Source: Ochotona curzoniae
Lineage: Eukaryota > Chordata > Mammalia > Lagomorpha > Ochotonidae
Assembly (NCBI RefSeq): GCF_017591425.1
Contig: NW_024464918.1
Coordinates: forward strand, 12,708,001 to 12,772,000
Reading direction: 5' to 3'
DNA length: 64,000 nt
How positions within the stretch are numbered: the stretch's first letter is position 1; each line of letters begins with the position of its first letter. Below the pieces are notes generated by a model. It was not told where the DNA came from and made no database searches. It saw only the letters and a program-made list of their open reading frames with translations. The position numbers and the translations under genes are program-made. Positions 44,484 through 56,259 of this stretch are shown in pieces.

Positions 44484-44777
44484 AAAAATTGTGTTTTAGT
44501 TTTTATTGGAAAGGCAAATTTACAGAGAAAAGAGTACAGGTGATCTTCGGTTCACTGGTTCACTCAAGTGGCCACTGTGGCTGGAACTGAGCTGATCTGA
44601 AGCCAGGAGCTTCTTCTGGGCCTCCCAAGGCTTTGGGCCATCCCCTGCTGCCTTCCCAGGCTATAATTGGAGAGCTGGATGGTAAGTGGAGCAGCCGGAA
44701 CACAAACTGTCAACCACATGGGATCCTGGTGCTTCCAAAGCAAGGATTTAGCCAGTTGAGCCATCAGACCAAGTCCC
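44484..44777 (-). mobile_element. C-SINE
   Basis: TTTTTATTGGAAAGGCAAAT start, GAGCCATCAGACCAAGTCCC end. About 30 nt of the middle are missing. Confidence 0.82.
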
Positions 44778-44779
44778 TT

Positions 44780-45445
44780 AGAGGAAAACATTGTTTACTT
44801 TGACAAACAAAGAAGAGAGTGGGAAGATAGAGTTACTTGAAGAATCTGGCTTCCTTGGAAGCTATAAGCCAGGGCTTTTACAGTAAGGGTGAGAGGAATG
44901 TCCAGGAGGTGGAAAGGGGGGACCAGGAAGGCTCTTCCTGTTCAAGACACGCAAACTGGATGTTTACAGCTCTCAGACTGGCCCAGACTGCCTTCTTATA
45001 CCTGCTAACCTAATGGCCTGGCCCCTCTTGGAGGACAATGGTGCAAGATAAACTTTCCTGGAACATACTCTGAATTAGAAGCCCAAGGGAGTAGATGGTT
45101 TCAGATTCGATGTGTCCTGAGCCACTCTGCTGTTTGAACCCTGTGCACTCCTGGTCACACAAGAGGAAATAATCCAGAAGGACCATGAGTTGCTGCAGCC
45201 TTGACAATCACAGGCTGTCCCCTTACCCTTCCTTACTGGTCCATCCAGTTGCAGATCTGCTCAGGCCCAACAAGAGGAACATGGACCCCCACCTCATAGA
45301 ATTTGAGGGTCATACGTTAAGGCAGCCACTACTAACCCATTCCTTTTGTCTTTTCAGAGTCCATATACTTAGATATGCTTGGTAGCGATATACACACATG
45401 GTCCCTGTTGCTCACCTCAGTTATTCAAACAGGTATTTTTTTAAC
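44780..45445. other. Non-coding sequence, no feature recognised
   Basis: Unique sequence. No exon or repeat recognised. Confidence 0.4.
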
Positions 45446-45448
45446 AGT

Positions 45449-45742
45449 GATTTTTTTTTTACTTTTTCAAACAGCAGATTTAGAGACAGGAGATGCAGAA
45501 AGATCTTCATCCACTGGTTCACTCTCCCAATAGCCGCAGCAGCTGGGGCAGTGCAGGTAAAAAGTAGGAGCCAAAAAACCCGATCAGATCTCCCACATGG
45601 GTGGCAGGGACCCAAGTGCTTGGCCCATCAGCTACTGTCTTCTCATGCGCACTAGCAAGGAGATGGATGGGATATGAAGCTGCAGTATAGGTTACCAGCA
45701 AAGGAAACAACAGCATAACCCGTTGAGCCACAATGCCAGCCA
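45449..45742 (-). mobile_element. C-SINE, diverged
   Basis: Poly(T), CATCCACTGGTTCACTCTCC, and GAGCCACAATGCCAGCC at the head. Confidence 0.75.
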
Positions 45743-46065
45743 GTCCCAGTTTCTTTACATCATGTGTAGATTCCTAATTGTACCTCAGATAATGTTAATA
45801 CTAGGTATACAGTTATCAGAATGTATTGTTAAGAGAATAAGGATAAAAAAGGAGTCTACAAATGCTCGACAGAGACACATCCATTTTTTCAAATGTTTTT
45901 GATGTTTGGTTGAACCCAAGGATCCAGTGGGCTGTTTGCTCTCCAGCTTTTGCAGTTTGTTATATGAAATGAACTCTGGAGTCAATAATGCAGCTCCTCT
46001 TGTTTTCTGAATCCTTGTCATTTGGATTCAACCAGACACATTTGGGAAGCAAAAGATGTTTATAG

Positions 46066-46398
46066 GCTCCCAGTGTGGTAGCCTTGTGGCTAAAGTGCTC
46101 ACTTTGAATGCACCAGGATCCCATATGGGTGTTGGTTCTCATACTGGCAGCTCCGCTTCTCATCCAGCTCCCTGCTTGTGGCCTGGGAAAGCAATGAAGG
46201 ACAGCCCAAATCTTTGGAACCCTGCAGTTGCATGGGAGACCTGGAGGAAGTTCCTGGCTCCTGGATTCAGATTGGCACTGCATTGGCTGTTGCGATCACT
46301 TGGAGAGTGAATCAATGGACAGAAGATCTTCCTCTCTCTCCTCCTCTCTGTATATCTGACTTTGCAATAAAAATAAAATAAATATTTAAAAATAAAAA
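46066..46398 (+). mobile_element. C-SINE
   Basis: Head GGCTCCCAGTGTGGTAGCCT, tail GCAATAAAAATAAAATAAAT. ATGTTTATA (left) and ATGTATATA (right) may be the duplicated target. Confidence 0.92.
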
Positions 46399-46419
46399 TA
46401 AAATGTATATACTCCTCTT

Positions 46420-47060
46420 TTCTTGCCTCCCCCAAATGTGAGTGTATTAGACACACTGTTCTGTATCTTGCATTTTTCATTTAATCATCTGAGTATATAG
46501 AGATGGGGATTTTTTCTTATAGGAACACAGAGAATCCCATTGTTAAAATGCATCTTGCTTCTTAAACGTTTATTTATGCACTTCTGATTAATTTCCAAGT
46601 TAGAAACAGAGATCTTCCTCCACTGGTTCACTACTCAAGTGCTTGCCTTTGTTGGAACCAAGCTGATTACAACTCTGCCTGGGTTTTTGACGTGGATGGA
46701 AGAGAGTCAGATTCTTGAGCCATCCCCTGCTGCTTCATGGGGTGCACACCAGCAAGAAGCTGGAATGAGAAGTGGAGCTGGACTCAATCTCAGGCACTTA
46801 GATATGGGGTGTAGGTATCTTAACTCCTGTGCCAGTTACCCACTCTGCCCCAAACTTTAATTAATCAGCTTCCTGTTGGCCACTTGGTCTTTTTTCCCTG
46901 GATCTATGTTAATCATAATCCATACCACTGTGATTAACCATCTCAAAAAAGTCTCTATACACTTGTGACATATTTATTATCAGTGTGACCGATTCCTAGG
47001 AGCCAAATGCTGTGTCAGAGGGAAGGCAATGTGACCATCTGCCGTGTGTGTTGCCACCAT
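46420..47060 (+). mobile_element. Ancient L1 3'-end fragment split by a SINE
   Basis: TCTTGCATTTTTCATTTAAT on the left and ATTCCTAGGAGCCAAATGCT GTGTCAGAG on the right are L1M landmarks in the right order. The older SINE lies between. Confidence 0.6.
46557..46850 (-). mobile_element. Older C-SINE inside an L1 fragment
   Basis: CTTAAACGTTTATTTATGCA start, CTGTGCCAGTTACCCACTCT end. Confidence 0.6.
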
Positions 47061-47605
47061 CTCTTATGTGTGGCTGGACTCCCGAGTGCGTGTTCATGCT
47101 GTCACCTGTGGGATGATCCTGCCTGCTGCAGGGCAGCCGGTGACAGCTGCTTCCCAGATGCTCAACAGAGTCACACACAGGCATGCTGGGATGAGCGCAA
47201 AGAGGAGACTCAGCAAGAGAAGAGATGACATCTTGTGCAACCTGACGTGGGAATCTGCAGGCCACATCACCCCCACTGAATTACCTTCTGGTTTTCAGCC
47301 ATTGCCAAATCTGCTTCTCTCAGAGCCCAGAGTGGTTGCAGGGATAGCTTACACAGCTCCCACATCCAGGTGGAGGAGAGCATTCTTGCAGCGGATCTGC
47401 TCCCGGTTGAGCATCCTTGTAGGCAGGAGTTTGCAGATGTGCCAGGGCCAAGGAGAGGAGACACCATTGGTGCCATAGTTGCCCTTCTTGTATTCTTCAG
47501 GTCTTATGGGACCTGCCATAGACCATTTGCTGGGTTCTACTTCTATGTATACAAGCCTATTAATGTCTCAATTCCTCTATCTATAAAGTAGTTAAACAAA
47601 TGCTT
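47061..47605. other. Non-coding sequence, no feature recognised
   Basis: Unique sequence. The 144-codon frame shows no family resemblance. Confidence 0.4.
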
Positions 47606-47608
47606 AGG

Positions 47609-47930
47609 GGTCTGGCGCAATGACCTAGCAGCTAAAGCCTTTGCCTTAAATGTGCCAAAATCCTATATGGCACCGTTTCTAATCCCAGGAGCCCCACTTC
47701 CCATCCAGCTCCCTGCTCGTGGCCTGGGAAAGCAGTCAAGGACAGCCCAAAGCCTTGGGATCCTGCACCCGCATGGGAGACCTGGAGAAAGCTCCTGGCT
47801 CCTGGCTTTGGATCGAGCAACACCGGCCGTTGTGCCAGCTTGGGGAGTGAATCATTGGACAGAAGATCTTCCTCTCTGTCTCCCCTGCTCTCTGTATATC
47901 TGACTTTGCAATAAAAATAAAATAAATCTT
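47609..47930 (+). mobile_element. C-SINE
   Basis: Head GGGTCTGGCGCAATGACCTA, tail GCAATAAAAATAAAATAAAT C. Confidence 0.93.
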
Positions 47931-47931
47931 A

Positions 47932-48165
47932 GGATGCCAGCATCACCTGTCAGTTTCAATCCTTTCTACTGGGCTACCAATCTAGCTCCCTGCTAATGTG
48001 TCTGGGAAAGCAGTGGAAGATGGCTCAAGTTTGGAGTTTGGGGTTCCTTACCCAATCCCAGTTTAACAGCCATTTGGGGAGCAAACCATTCGTGAAAGAG
48101 CTCTCTTTGTCTCTCCCATTCTCTGTCACTCTGCCTTTCAAATAAATAACATTTGAAAAAAAAAA
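47932..48165 (+). mobile_element. Older C-SINE, 5'-truncated
   Basis: GATGCCAGCATCACCTGTCA, GGGAAAGCAGTGGAAGATGG and CTGCCTTTCAAATAAATAAC. The younger SINE sits exactly at its left edge. Confidence 0.8.
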
Positions 48166-48234
48166 TAGTACTTACCACCCAGGCTAGTTGCAAAGCTTAA
48201 TTGAAATAAGAGGTTGTAAACTGCTTAGGGCAAT

Positions 48235-48450
48235 GTTCAGGCCATAGCACAACATTAATATGATATTAGGGTTTTATCCCTCCCTTTCATTTCATCCCCA
48301 TAATGTTTCTCGGAGAGGCAGGGCTATTATTGTCTTGGCTTTATAGGCAAGGAAACAGAAGCCTGGAAAGATAAAGCGACCTTTCCGAGGGCACGTAGCT
48401 GAAGTGACAATTCAAACTAGGTCAGTCTGACTCAAGTTTGTTCCATTCTA
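48235..48450 (-). repeat. MIR
   Basis: GGCAAGGAAACAGAAGCCTG, CCTTTCCGAGGGCACGTAGC and TCAAACTAGGTCAGTCTGAC. Confidence 0.7.
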
Positions 48451-49270
48451 CCACACAGACAGTCCGCGTCACAATCCTGTATGGGGCTGCTGGAGCTCTG
48501 TGCTGGCTGGCAGGCACTGTGTGCTCTGGCCTCCCTGTCCCAGGGTCCCTTGCCTCCAGCCCATCCTTGTTAAGGGGAAGCCCACATAGCCAGCAAGTGG
48601 TGGGTTCCCCAAGCCAAGAGAAATGGGTGAGACTGTGTTCTGGGAGGCAAATTGAAAGAGAGCACGTCATTTCAGCCTCTTCCTTTCAGTGGCCGCTCAT
48701 CAAGCTTTCTTGGGTGACAGGCATGTGGCTGCAGGAAAAGAGTTCACCTAACTGGAAATGTGAAAGGATTGGCCTGTGCAGCAGGAAAGCCCTGGAGTGG
48801 ATCTGGGCTTCAAGCAGTGCATACTGAAGCTGACATGAGCTTCGTCCTTGGGGGCTCTTATTCCCTTCTATGAAATTTCCCTTCCCCCAGATGGAAGGAG
48901 GGGGACACTCATGTTCTCCCAAGTCAGCATCCCTTGGGGAAGAGAATTCCTTCCCCAAGGCAGACTCTAACTAGCCTGCTAGTCTTGAATCTGCCCCAGC
49001 GACCAATCTCTGTTGCCACTAAAAAAAAAAAAAAGAAATCCTCCTGGTTGGCTGGGGATGGCCAGTCCCCATCCCTGTGACCAGGGAGGGACTGAGCCTC
49101 TAAAGTTGAAGAACTCAGCTGAGCATGCAGAATGGGACCTCCTGAAGGGCAGCATAAGAAACGATGAATGGATTTGTGACTGTTCTGCTATGATGCACTA
49201 CTTGATTTGTTCTGTGTTATCATTAGTCTTATTCTGCAGAAGAGAAAGGGTGGGAGAGAAGGTACCATTG
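48451..49270. other. Non-coding sequence with an A14 run
   Basis: A14 at 49021-49034. No recognisable element body precedes it. Confidence 0.35.
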
Positions 49271-49273
49271 TTT

Positions 49274-49560
49274 AAAAAGATTTGTTTACTTGAAAGAGAG
49301 AGATTTGCCATATTCTGTTTCACTCTCTAAATGGCTGCAGCAGCTGGGGCTGCACCATGCCAAAGCCTTAGAAGCCATCTGGCTCTGCCAAGTGAGTGCC
49401 CGGGAGTCAAATACTTGAGTCACCTTTGGCTGCTTTCCGAGGTACATTAGCAAGGAGCTGGATAAGAAGTGGAGCAGTTAAGGCTGAAACCTGTGCTCAT
49501 AGGGGATGCTGGCATTGCAAGTGGTGGCTTAACATGCTGTAACACAATGTTGACTCCTAA
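49274..49560 (-). mobile_element. Older C-SINE
   Basis: TTTAAAAAGATTTGTTTACT start, GTAACACAATGTTGACTCC end. Confidence 0.8.
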
Positions 49561-49880
49561 GGTAACACTCTTAATCACTGGCTACATTTCCCTTTGGTGC
49601 TTTGCTGCCCTTCAAGCTTGGGGCACCGGGGAAGAAAGGGGGACTCTAGGAGGCTCTGGGCATGAGTGAGCAGGTAGAAGATCTTCTCCAGGTGCAGTGT
49701 GGCCGAGGGGAAGAGCCTGGGCTTTCTCTCACTCTGTGGGCAGGGCACTCCCTGAAATGCGTGCTCAGGGCTCTCTGCACCGCCTTGACCTGGAGCTCTG
49801 GCTGAGCACCTGCCAGCTTCTTGTATTCCCTGTGGGTAAGGGTCAGGCTTTGCCCATAGTTTTCTGTGCATCTTTATTCA
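49561..49880. other. Non-coding sequence, no feature recognised
   Basis: Unique sequence between SINEs. Confidence 0.4.
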
Positions 49881-49883
49881 TTT

Positions 49884-50212
49884 GTTTTTTTAAAAATTTG
49901 ATTTATTTTTTAAGAAGATTTACAGAGAGAAGAAGAAACAAAGAGAAAGATTTTCTGCCCATTGGTTCATTCCCCACGTGGCCACAACAGTCAGAGCTGA
50001 GCTGATATGAAGCCAGAAGCCAAGAGCTTCTGCTGGATCTCCCACACAGGTGCAGGGTCCCAAGGCCTTGGGTCATCCTCCACTGCTTTCCCAGGCCACA
50101 AGCAGGTTGCTGAATGGGAAGCAGGGGTGCTGGGATTAGAACCGGTGCCCATATGGGAACCCGGCACATCCAAGGCAAAGACTTTAGCTGCTATGCTATC
50201 ACGCCGGGCCCA
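49884..50212 (-). mobile_element. C-SINE followed by the stub of another
   Basis: Ends in the head GCTATCACGCCGGGCCC. Immediately after, 50217-50252 repeats a second inverted head (GGATTTAGCCACTAGGCCAT), the remnant of an element it entered or replaced. Confidence 0.88.
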
Positions 50213-50289
50213 CAAGATAAGGATTTAGCCACTAGGCCATCATGCTGGGCCAGGGAACTTCATCTTTAAGCACAGTGCAGGGCAGATAT

Positions 50290-50570
50290 TCATGGCATAG
50301 CATGTTAGGCTGCCACCTGTGATTCTGCGATGCCAGAATCTTGTTTCAGAACACACTTCAAGTCACAACTGCTCTGCTTCTGATCCAGCTACCTTCAGAT
50401 GTGCCTAGGAAAGCAGCAGAAGTTGACCCAAGTGTTTGGGCCTGTGTCATGCACTTGGGAGACCTGTCCAAGCCCCAGCCATTTTGTAGTCATCTTGAGA
50501 GTGAAAGAGATGGACAAACTCTTTTTCTGTGTGTCTCTCCCTCTTTATTGCCCCGTCTTTAAAAGAAATC
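50290..50570 (+). mobile_element. Older C-SINE
   Basis: CATGGCATAGCATGTTAGGC, CTTCTGATCCAGCTACCTTC and AAAGCAGCAGAAGTTGACCC. Confidence 0.75.
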
Positions 50571-50571
50571 T

Positions 50572-50836
50572 AATTGGAAAAGGCATATTTATAGAGAAGA
50601 AAAACAGATAAAGAGGTCTTCCATCTGTTAGTTTATTCCCCAAATGTCCACAAGGGCCAGAGCTGAGCAGATCCAAAGCCAGGAGCTTCTTCTAGGTTGC
50701 CCTGAGGTATCCTCTGCTGCTTTCCCACATCATTAGCAGAAAGCTGGATGGAAGTGAAGCAGCTGGAACATGAACCATAAGGGATACTGGTGCTGCAACA
50801 TGGAGGGTTAACTTGTTGAGCCACTGTGTCAGCCCC
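50572..50836 (-). mobile_element. C-SINE
   Basis: ATTGGAAAAGGCATATTTAT start, GAGCCACTGTGTCAGCCCC end, opposed to its left neighbour. Confidence 0.78.
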
Positions 50837-50845
50837 CAAATAAAT

Positions 50846-51050
50846 CGGGCCTGTGTATTCTAGTGATGAAATCCTCGCCTTGCATCCCCCAGGATCCCAT
50901 ATGGACGCTGATTCGTGTCCTGGATGCTCCACTTCCCATCCAGCTCCCTGCCTATGGCCTGGGAAAGCAGTTCAACATGGCCCAGGGCTTTAGGACCCTG
51001 TGTTCACGTGGAAGACCCGAAAGAAGCTCCTGGCTTCGAAATGGCTGGTT
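50846..51050 (+). mobile_element. C-SINE, 3'-truncated
   Basis: Head CGGGCCTGTGTATTCTAGTG. The element stops after GAAGCTCCTGGCTTCG with no tail. Confidence 0.85.
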
Positions 51051-51257
51051 AATTCAGTTTATTTAAAAAAAATTACAAACATGATCAGTGTTCCATACAT
51101 ACGTGGCACGTAAATGAACACCAGCCCTTTGTAGTCTCAGGTGAAGATGGGGGTCACCTGGGTGTATGCTGGCATGCGGACAGAGCAGAAATGCAGCCAG
51201 GTTCCCTGAAGTTTCATGGGTAAACCTGTTCAATTTCAGGAAATCAGAGCAGGTTTT

Positions 51258-51545
51258 TATTTTGTTTTTATACATTTATTTTTATTATAAGGGCAGATTT
51301 ACAGAGAGGAAAAGCAGAGAAAAGATCTTCCATTTGCTGGTTCACTCCCTAGGTCACTGCAACAGCTGGAGCTGAGCTGATATGAAGCCAGGAGCTTCTT
51401 CTAGGTCTGCCACGCAGATGCAGGGTCCCAAGGTTTTGGGCCATCCTTTACTGATTTCCTAGGCCATACATAAGCAGGGGGCTGGAGGGAAATGGGGCAG
51501 CCAGAACATGAAATAAGGATCAGCCAACTGATTCATTCAGGCCCA
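51258..51545 (-). mobile_element. C-SINE, diverged head
   Basis: TACATTTATTTTTATTATAA start, AACTGATTCATTCAGGCCC end. Confidence 0.8.
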
Positions 51546-51696
51546 ACAGTACAAGCTATAAGGGTCTGGAGTCTTTCTGTCCTGAAGAAAATAAAATAGT
51601 CCTCTGGCAAAGGACAGGCTTGTGTGGATTGCTGGAGTTAGGAAAGTGTGGGTTTAAAGAAGATAGTTTACTTATGTAACCGATCAGGAGGGATAC

Positions 51697-52414
51697 TGTT
51701 ACATGGTGCGAGTGAGATCACACCAGACATGTCTAAGGTTTACTAAGGAGTCTTCATTAACCAAGCTTGGTGATAACAGAGCACACTAGAAATAGCAAAT
51801 CACGAGTCCATATGGCAGTCCAACCAAACAACCCCAAGAACAAATGGTCATTACCCTTGAGTCCATCCATTAAGCTGAAGACCTATGTCCCAGCTTCCCC
51901 AACAATATAAATTACCCTAAGAGACATGCAAAGCTGCAGACATTCACCTTTCCCTGGCTTCTCTGCCCACATTCTGCTACTGCTAGGCCTCACCTCTCCT
52001 GGCAGCACACACACCAGAAATAACATTGCTATCTCTATTGTCCCATCTAAGCAATACAAAGAGACCATGCTCCGGGATTACCTGTCCTGGTGAGGACTGA
52101 GCAACAGAAGCACAGGGCCAGGCACCTGATTAAGAGATAGCCCTTATTTCATGAGCCTTTAAAAAGGCTTGTGAGGGGAGTGGTTACACAACAATGCAAT
52201 ACCACCCCATCTCAGATGATAGGTCAGAGTCACAGGTGGGTAGGAGGGAACACCTAGGTGGTGGGGGAGTGGCTGAGGGCTTCCTAAGGATGGAATTAAC
52301 ATTGCATTGTTATTAGGCCCCAACCTTCAGGACAGAGGGTGGAGGACACAGTCATATTCCATTTGCCCACTGTCAATGGGTGCTGGCCATTACTGGCTGT
52401 GCTCCATAACAGCA
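51697..52414 (-). mobile_element. Endogenous retrovirus LTR, copy B
   Basis: On the minus strand it begins TGCTGTTATGG and ends CACCATGTAACA, so it has TG..CA ends (718 bp). TATA-like TTTTTAAAGG lies mid-element. It shares the family of 36300-37100, in opposite orientation. The 5' side abuts a polypurine tract, so it is a 3' LTR. Confidence 0.82.
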
Positions 52415-53272
52415 CTTTTGTTCTCTCCCTTTAAATTGAGAAATTAGGGTCTTGCAAATTAAAGAAATTGGTAAGAGCAAAAACCAAAAATAGTTACAGG
52501 AATTAATAGGGAAAAGGTGAGTAAAATCTAAGGCTTATAAACAATTTTTTTAAAGATCCATTTATTTTTATTGGAAAGTCAGATATACACAGAGGAGGCG
52601 AGACAGAGAGGAAGGTCTTCTGTCTGACTGATTCACTCCCCAAGCTGTTGCAAAAGCTGGAGCTGCGCCGATCTGAAGCCAGGAGCCAGGAACTTCCTCC
52701 AGGTCTCCCATGTGGGTGGTGGGTCCCCAGGCTTTGGGCCATCCTCGACTGCTTTCCCAGGCCACAAGCAGGGAGCTGGATGGGAAGTGGGGCTGCCAGC
52801 ACTAGATCCTGGCGCATTCAAAGCAAGGACTTTAGCCACTAGGCCATTGCGTCCGGGCCCTGTAAACCATTTTTACAAGGGGAAAAACAAGAGAAGGGCA
52901 CTTAGGAAAAATCAGGTGACTTTTAGGAATGACAACTGAGGTTCCCTGCAGGAGAATAGATGCGAGATAGGAAAAGTTTGTGGCTTATCTTTTAGGTGTA
53001 ATGATTTCTAATCTCCAGTGATAAGTCTGTTTTTTCAGGATGTTTTTGGGAAGGAATTTATGGCAATTGACTTGTTTGGGAAGGTTTTGATTTTTTATAA
53101 GATAAATGACTTCAGGAAAGCAGATGCCTTCTGCTCAAAGTCACCTTTATGCCGTGGTAGTTTATTCTAGATTCCTTTACTGAAAAATCCAGCAAGTAGA
53201 CTCCCTGGTTGTGTCAGTTAAAGTGGAGACAAAGTTCAAATCATTTTATCATGTTTCAACTCCCTCTCACTT
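52415..53272 (-). mobile_element. Internal 3' end of the copy-B retrovirus, non-coding remnant
   Basis: Minus strand reads AAAGGGAGAGAACAAAAG immediately before the LTR (52415-52432), a classic polypurine tract. The rest is AT-rich with stops in all frames and is split by a C-SINE. No retroviral protein could be recognised. Confidence 0.6.
52545..52860 (-). mobile_element. C-SINE inserted in retroviral remnant
   Basis: TTTAAAGATCCATTTATTTT start, GCCATTGCGTCCGGGCCC end. TATAAACAATTTTT (left) and TGTAAACCATTTTT (52861-52874) are the duplicated target. Confidence 0.93.
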
Positions 53273-53274
53273 GC

Positions 53275-53595
53275 TGTTAAGATTTACTTATTTATTTACT
53301 TGAAAGGCAGAGTGACAGAGAGAAAACAGTTTCTCCATCTGCTGCTTCACTCCCCAAAAAGCCACAACAACCACAGCTGGGTCAAGCCAAAGCCAGGCCA
53401 CTAGAACTTCATCCAGATTTTCCATGAGGGTGGCAGGGGCCCAAGTACTTAGGCTGTCCTTGACTGCCTTTCCATATGTATTAACAGGTAAATGGATCAG
53501 AAGTGGAGCAGCTGGGTCTTGAACTGGTACTGTGATCTGGAATGTCAGCAGGGTAGGTGAGGGGCTTAACCCATTGCACCACCAGGCTGGCCTGT
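53275..53595 (-). mobile_element. Older C-SINE
   Basis: GTTAAGATTTACTTATTTAT start, GCACCACCAGGCTGGCC end. Confidence 0.85.
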
Positions 53596-53599
53596 CTCT

Positions 53600-55970
53600 T
53601 GTATAAACATGAATTAATCAGCTAGTCCATTGCCCTGTCTCGCCTCATGTAGTGTTTTTCTGATACCTGCATTCCCAGGAGAGTTCCTCTAGTGACAGCC
53701 CCTAGCATCTCTAGATACACATCAAGCCAATTGCTGATGATTTTATTTTTCCCAAGAGTTCTTACAAAACTGCTTGGGTTGGGGCTCCAGCAGGGCAAAG
53801 AGTGTGTTCATTGGCCAAACCTGGCCCACATGCCCACCCAGAGCAGGAGGGGCAAGAGGCAAGGTCAGCCTCACCTGAATTAGCACATCCACCAAGAGTG
53901 GAACAGGAGAGGGTGCTGGGCAAAGGAAAAGCACAGATGTTGTGTAGACAGAGAATTCCCCAGGATGAGAAAAACTGAATCATGCAGTCTTGGAATCAGA
54001 GTGTGTCAGAAGCTGACAATGGAAAGGTCCTGCAGGTGGGCTCATTCAGCCCTCTGGGTGACAGCTGCTTGCCAGCTGTGCTGCCGCTGGGGAGCCCCAT
54101 CCAGCCCCTGACTGATGTCTGAGTCCTGAGCAACTTGGGGGATCAGAGGAAGGGTCCCAGGGTGTGGGGGGCTTGCACGCCCCTCCTAACTGCTCTGCCA
54201 CTGCAGGATTCTGGGTCACAGCTGCCCACCAGGCGCCTTGTTTATGCTCCTTCCCAGTGAGCCCTGGGCTCTGGCCATCTGCCAGGCTGGCGGTTAGCCA
54301 CACCAACCGCGGACTGCATACTCTCTTCCTGACACAGAGGCCCAGTCAGAATGACATCCTGGGCTCCTGCGGAAGGGGGCCAGGAAGCAGGGAGCAGTAC
54401 AGCCTGAGATAGAGGGGGGAGCCCTCCTCTGGCCCTGCAGCAGCCGGGGAGCAGGGACCACACCTCTGCAGCCACAGACTAGACCATCTAGCTCAGACCT
54501 GCTCAGACACTCCCAAGGCCTGGGGCCATTATGCGCTAAAAGTGAGAGGAAACAAGGGTTAACCTAAACAAAGCCCTAGGGAATGGGAAGTCCAGCTTGC
54601 CTCTCCAGCTCCGCCAGTCTCAGTGGGGAAAACAGCAGAGGCTGTAAGCCTCTGGGAGACAGAATGCGCTCTCTGGCTGCCGTGGCAGCCATTCTGCTGC
54701 ATTGCCTCCTAACCCCTTCCACAGAAGGTTCCTGCAGAAAGGGAACATTAACACGTTATCCTGGGGTTGCTCCCTGCAGCTTCCAGTCTGGGATGTGTTG
54801 CATTTGGCCCTCCCACTGTTTAAGAAAATTTGAGCCAACTTTTGGGGAGAAAAAAATGGAAATTTCATGTAAATCTTCTATGCCTGGCCTATCCAGAATG
54901 CTTGTAAGATTTGTTAACCTTGGTCCTGCATGTCCATATGGCATCAGTAAACCTAGGATGGATGTCTGGTGCCTCTGACATCAAGAATGGGTGTCTGACA
55001 TGGGCCCCTTGTAAACAGAGAGGGAGGCCTTTCTGTTCCTCTGCCACTGTGTTTTTATTGCCTTAGATAAAACACCTCCATCAGAAATAGGAATGACTTT
55101 CATGTTCCCAGGAAATTGAGAGAGGAACCTGCCTCTTTGTAGAGGAAATGAGTATTCTGTTCTTGGCCCCAGTGGAGCATTTGGGTTTGCCATCCCAAAC
55201 TAGTCAGCCCTTAGTTTTGCAGGGTGCATCTGGACCCAGAAAGGGGGTAGTCCTGTCTCTTGGTCAGGGTTGCCCAGCGAGCCAGGGGAAAGGTGCCTGC
55301 CCATACACCTGCACTCCTTGGGTAGCTGGAAAAGAGATGGATTGGTTAGCAAAGGGGTTCTAGGTTCTCCGGAGCACACCTGTTCCCAGCAGGGACAAGG
55401 ACATCCTTTCAGCAGCAGCCTCACCCTCCTCTCTGGGCATTTTATTTTAAGAGGGAGACTCTGCAGAGGATAAGGGTTCCAGGCCCTAGGAAGAGGAAGG
55501 ACTGGGCGGAACCAGAGCACCCACCTGCAGGGGCATCTTCTGGCAGCTGGTTTCTTGTGGCTTGAAGTGAGTTCTGGGGAAACTTAGGGTATCTCTGTTC
55601 TTGGAGCTCCATAGGCAAAGCGGAGACCACCAATCAGGAGAGCTGGGGTGGGGGGTTGGGGAATGGGTGAAGGTGAAATCAGCTTTGCAGGTTCTGGGAC
55701 TCTGGGAAATCCCTAGAATCACAAAGAAGCTTTGTGGCTTTTTTCAAATTCAAAGGGATTACCTGAGCCCAGGGGAATTCTGCAAGGAGCCAGGCCCAGG
55801 AAGTTCCAAGTTTGGAGTATGTTACCAGCTTGTGGGCTGAATTGAACTCTCAGCTCCATTTCCCAACTAGGGCATTCCAGCAGCTTCTGTTTGCCTCATA
55901 CTGCGTCCTTAGGACAGGATCATGGTACTTACTGCTTAATCCTGTGCCTTCCCCCCACCCCCCAACACAC
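53600..55970. other. SINE-free block, no gene established
   Basis: 2.4 kb without SINEs in an otherwise saturated area. It contains a 131-codon plus-strand frame (54583-54978) whose Met at residue 28 starts a hydrophobic stretch (MRSLAAVAAILLHCLLT), resembling a signal peptide. No family match, splice structure or promoter supports it as a gene. Confidence 0.35.
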
Positions 55971-55973
55971 ACA

Positions 55974-56255
55974 CAAGATTTGTTCATTTGAAAGGCAGAG
56001 AGAGATCTTCTATCTCTTGGCTTATTTCCCCAAGTGACCACAACTGCTAGAACTGGGCCAGGCTGCAGTTAGAACTCAGGAGTTTCATCCAGGTTTCCAT
56101 AAATGGAAGGAGTCTGAAAGCTATGGCCATCTTCCACTGCTTTCCCAATTGCAATAGCAGGGGGCTGGCACAAAAATAGAGCAGCCAGGACTCAAACCAA
56201 TACGCATATGGGATGCTGGTGTTATAGTGACTTCACCACAACTCTGGCTCTCTGC
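55974..56255 (-). mobile_element. Older C-SINE
   Basis: AAGATTTGTTCATTTGAAAG start, TCACCACAACTCTGGCTC end. Confidence 0.8.
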
Positions 56256-56259
56256 TTAG

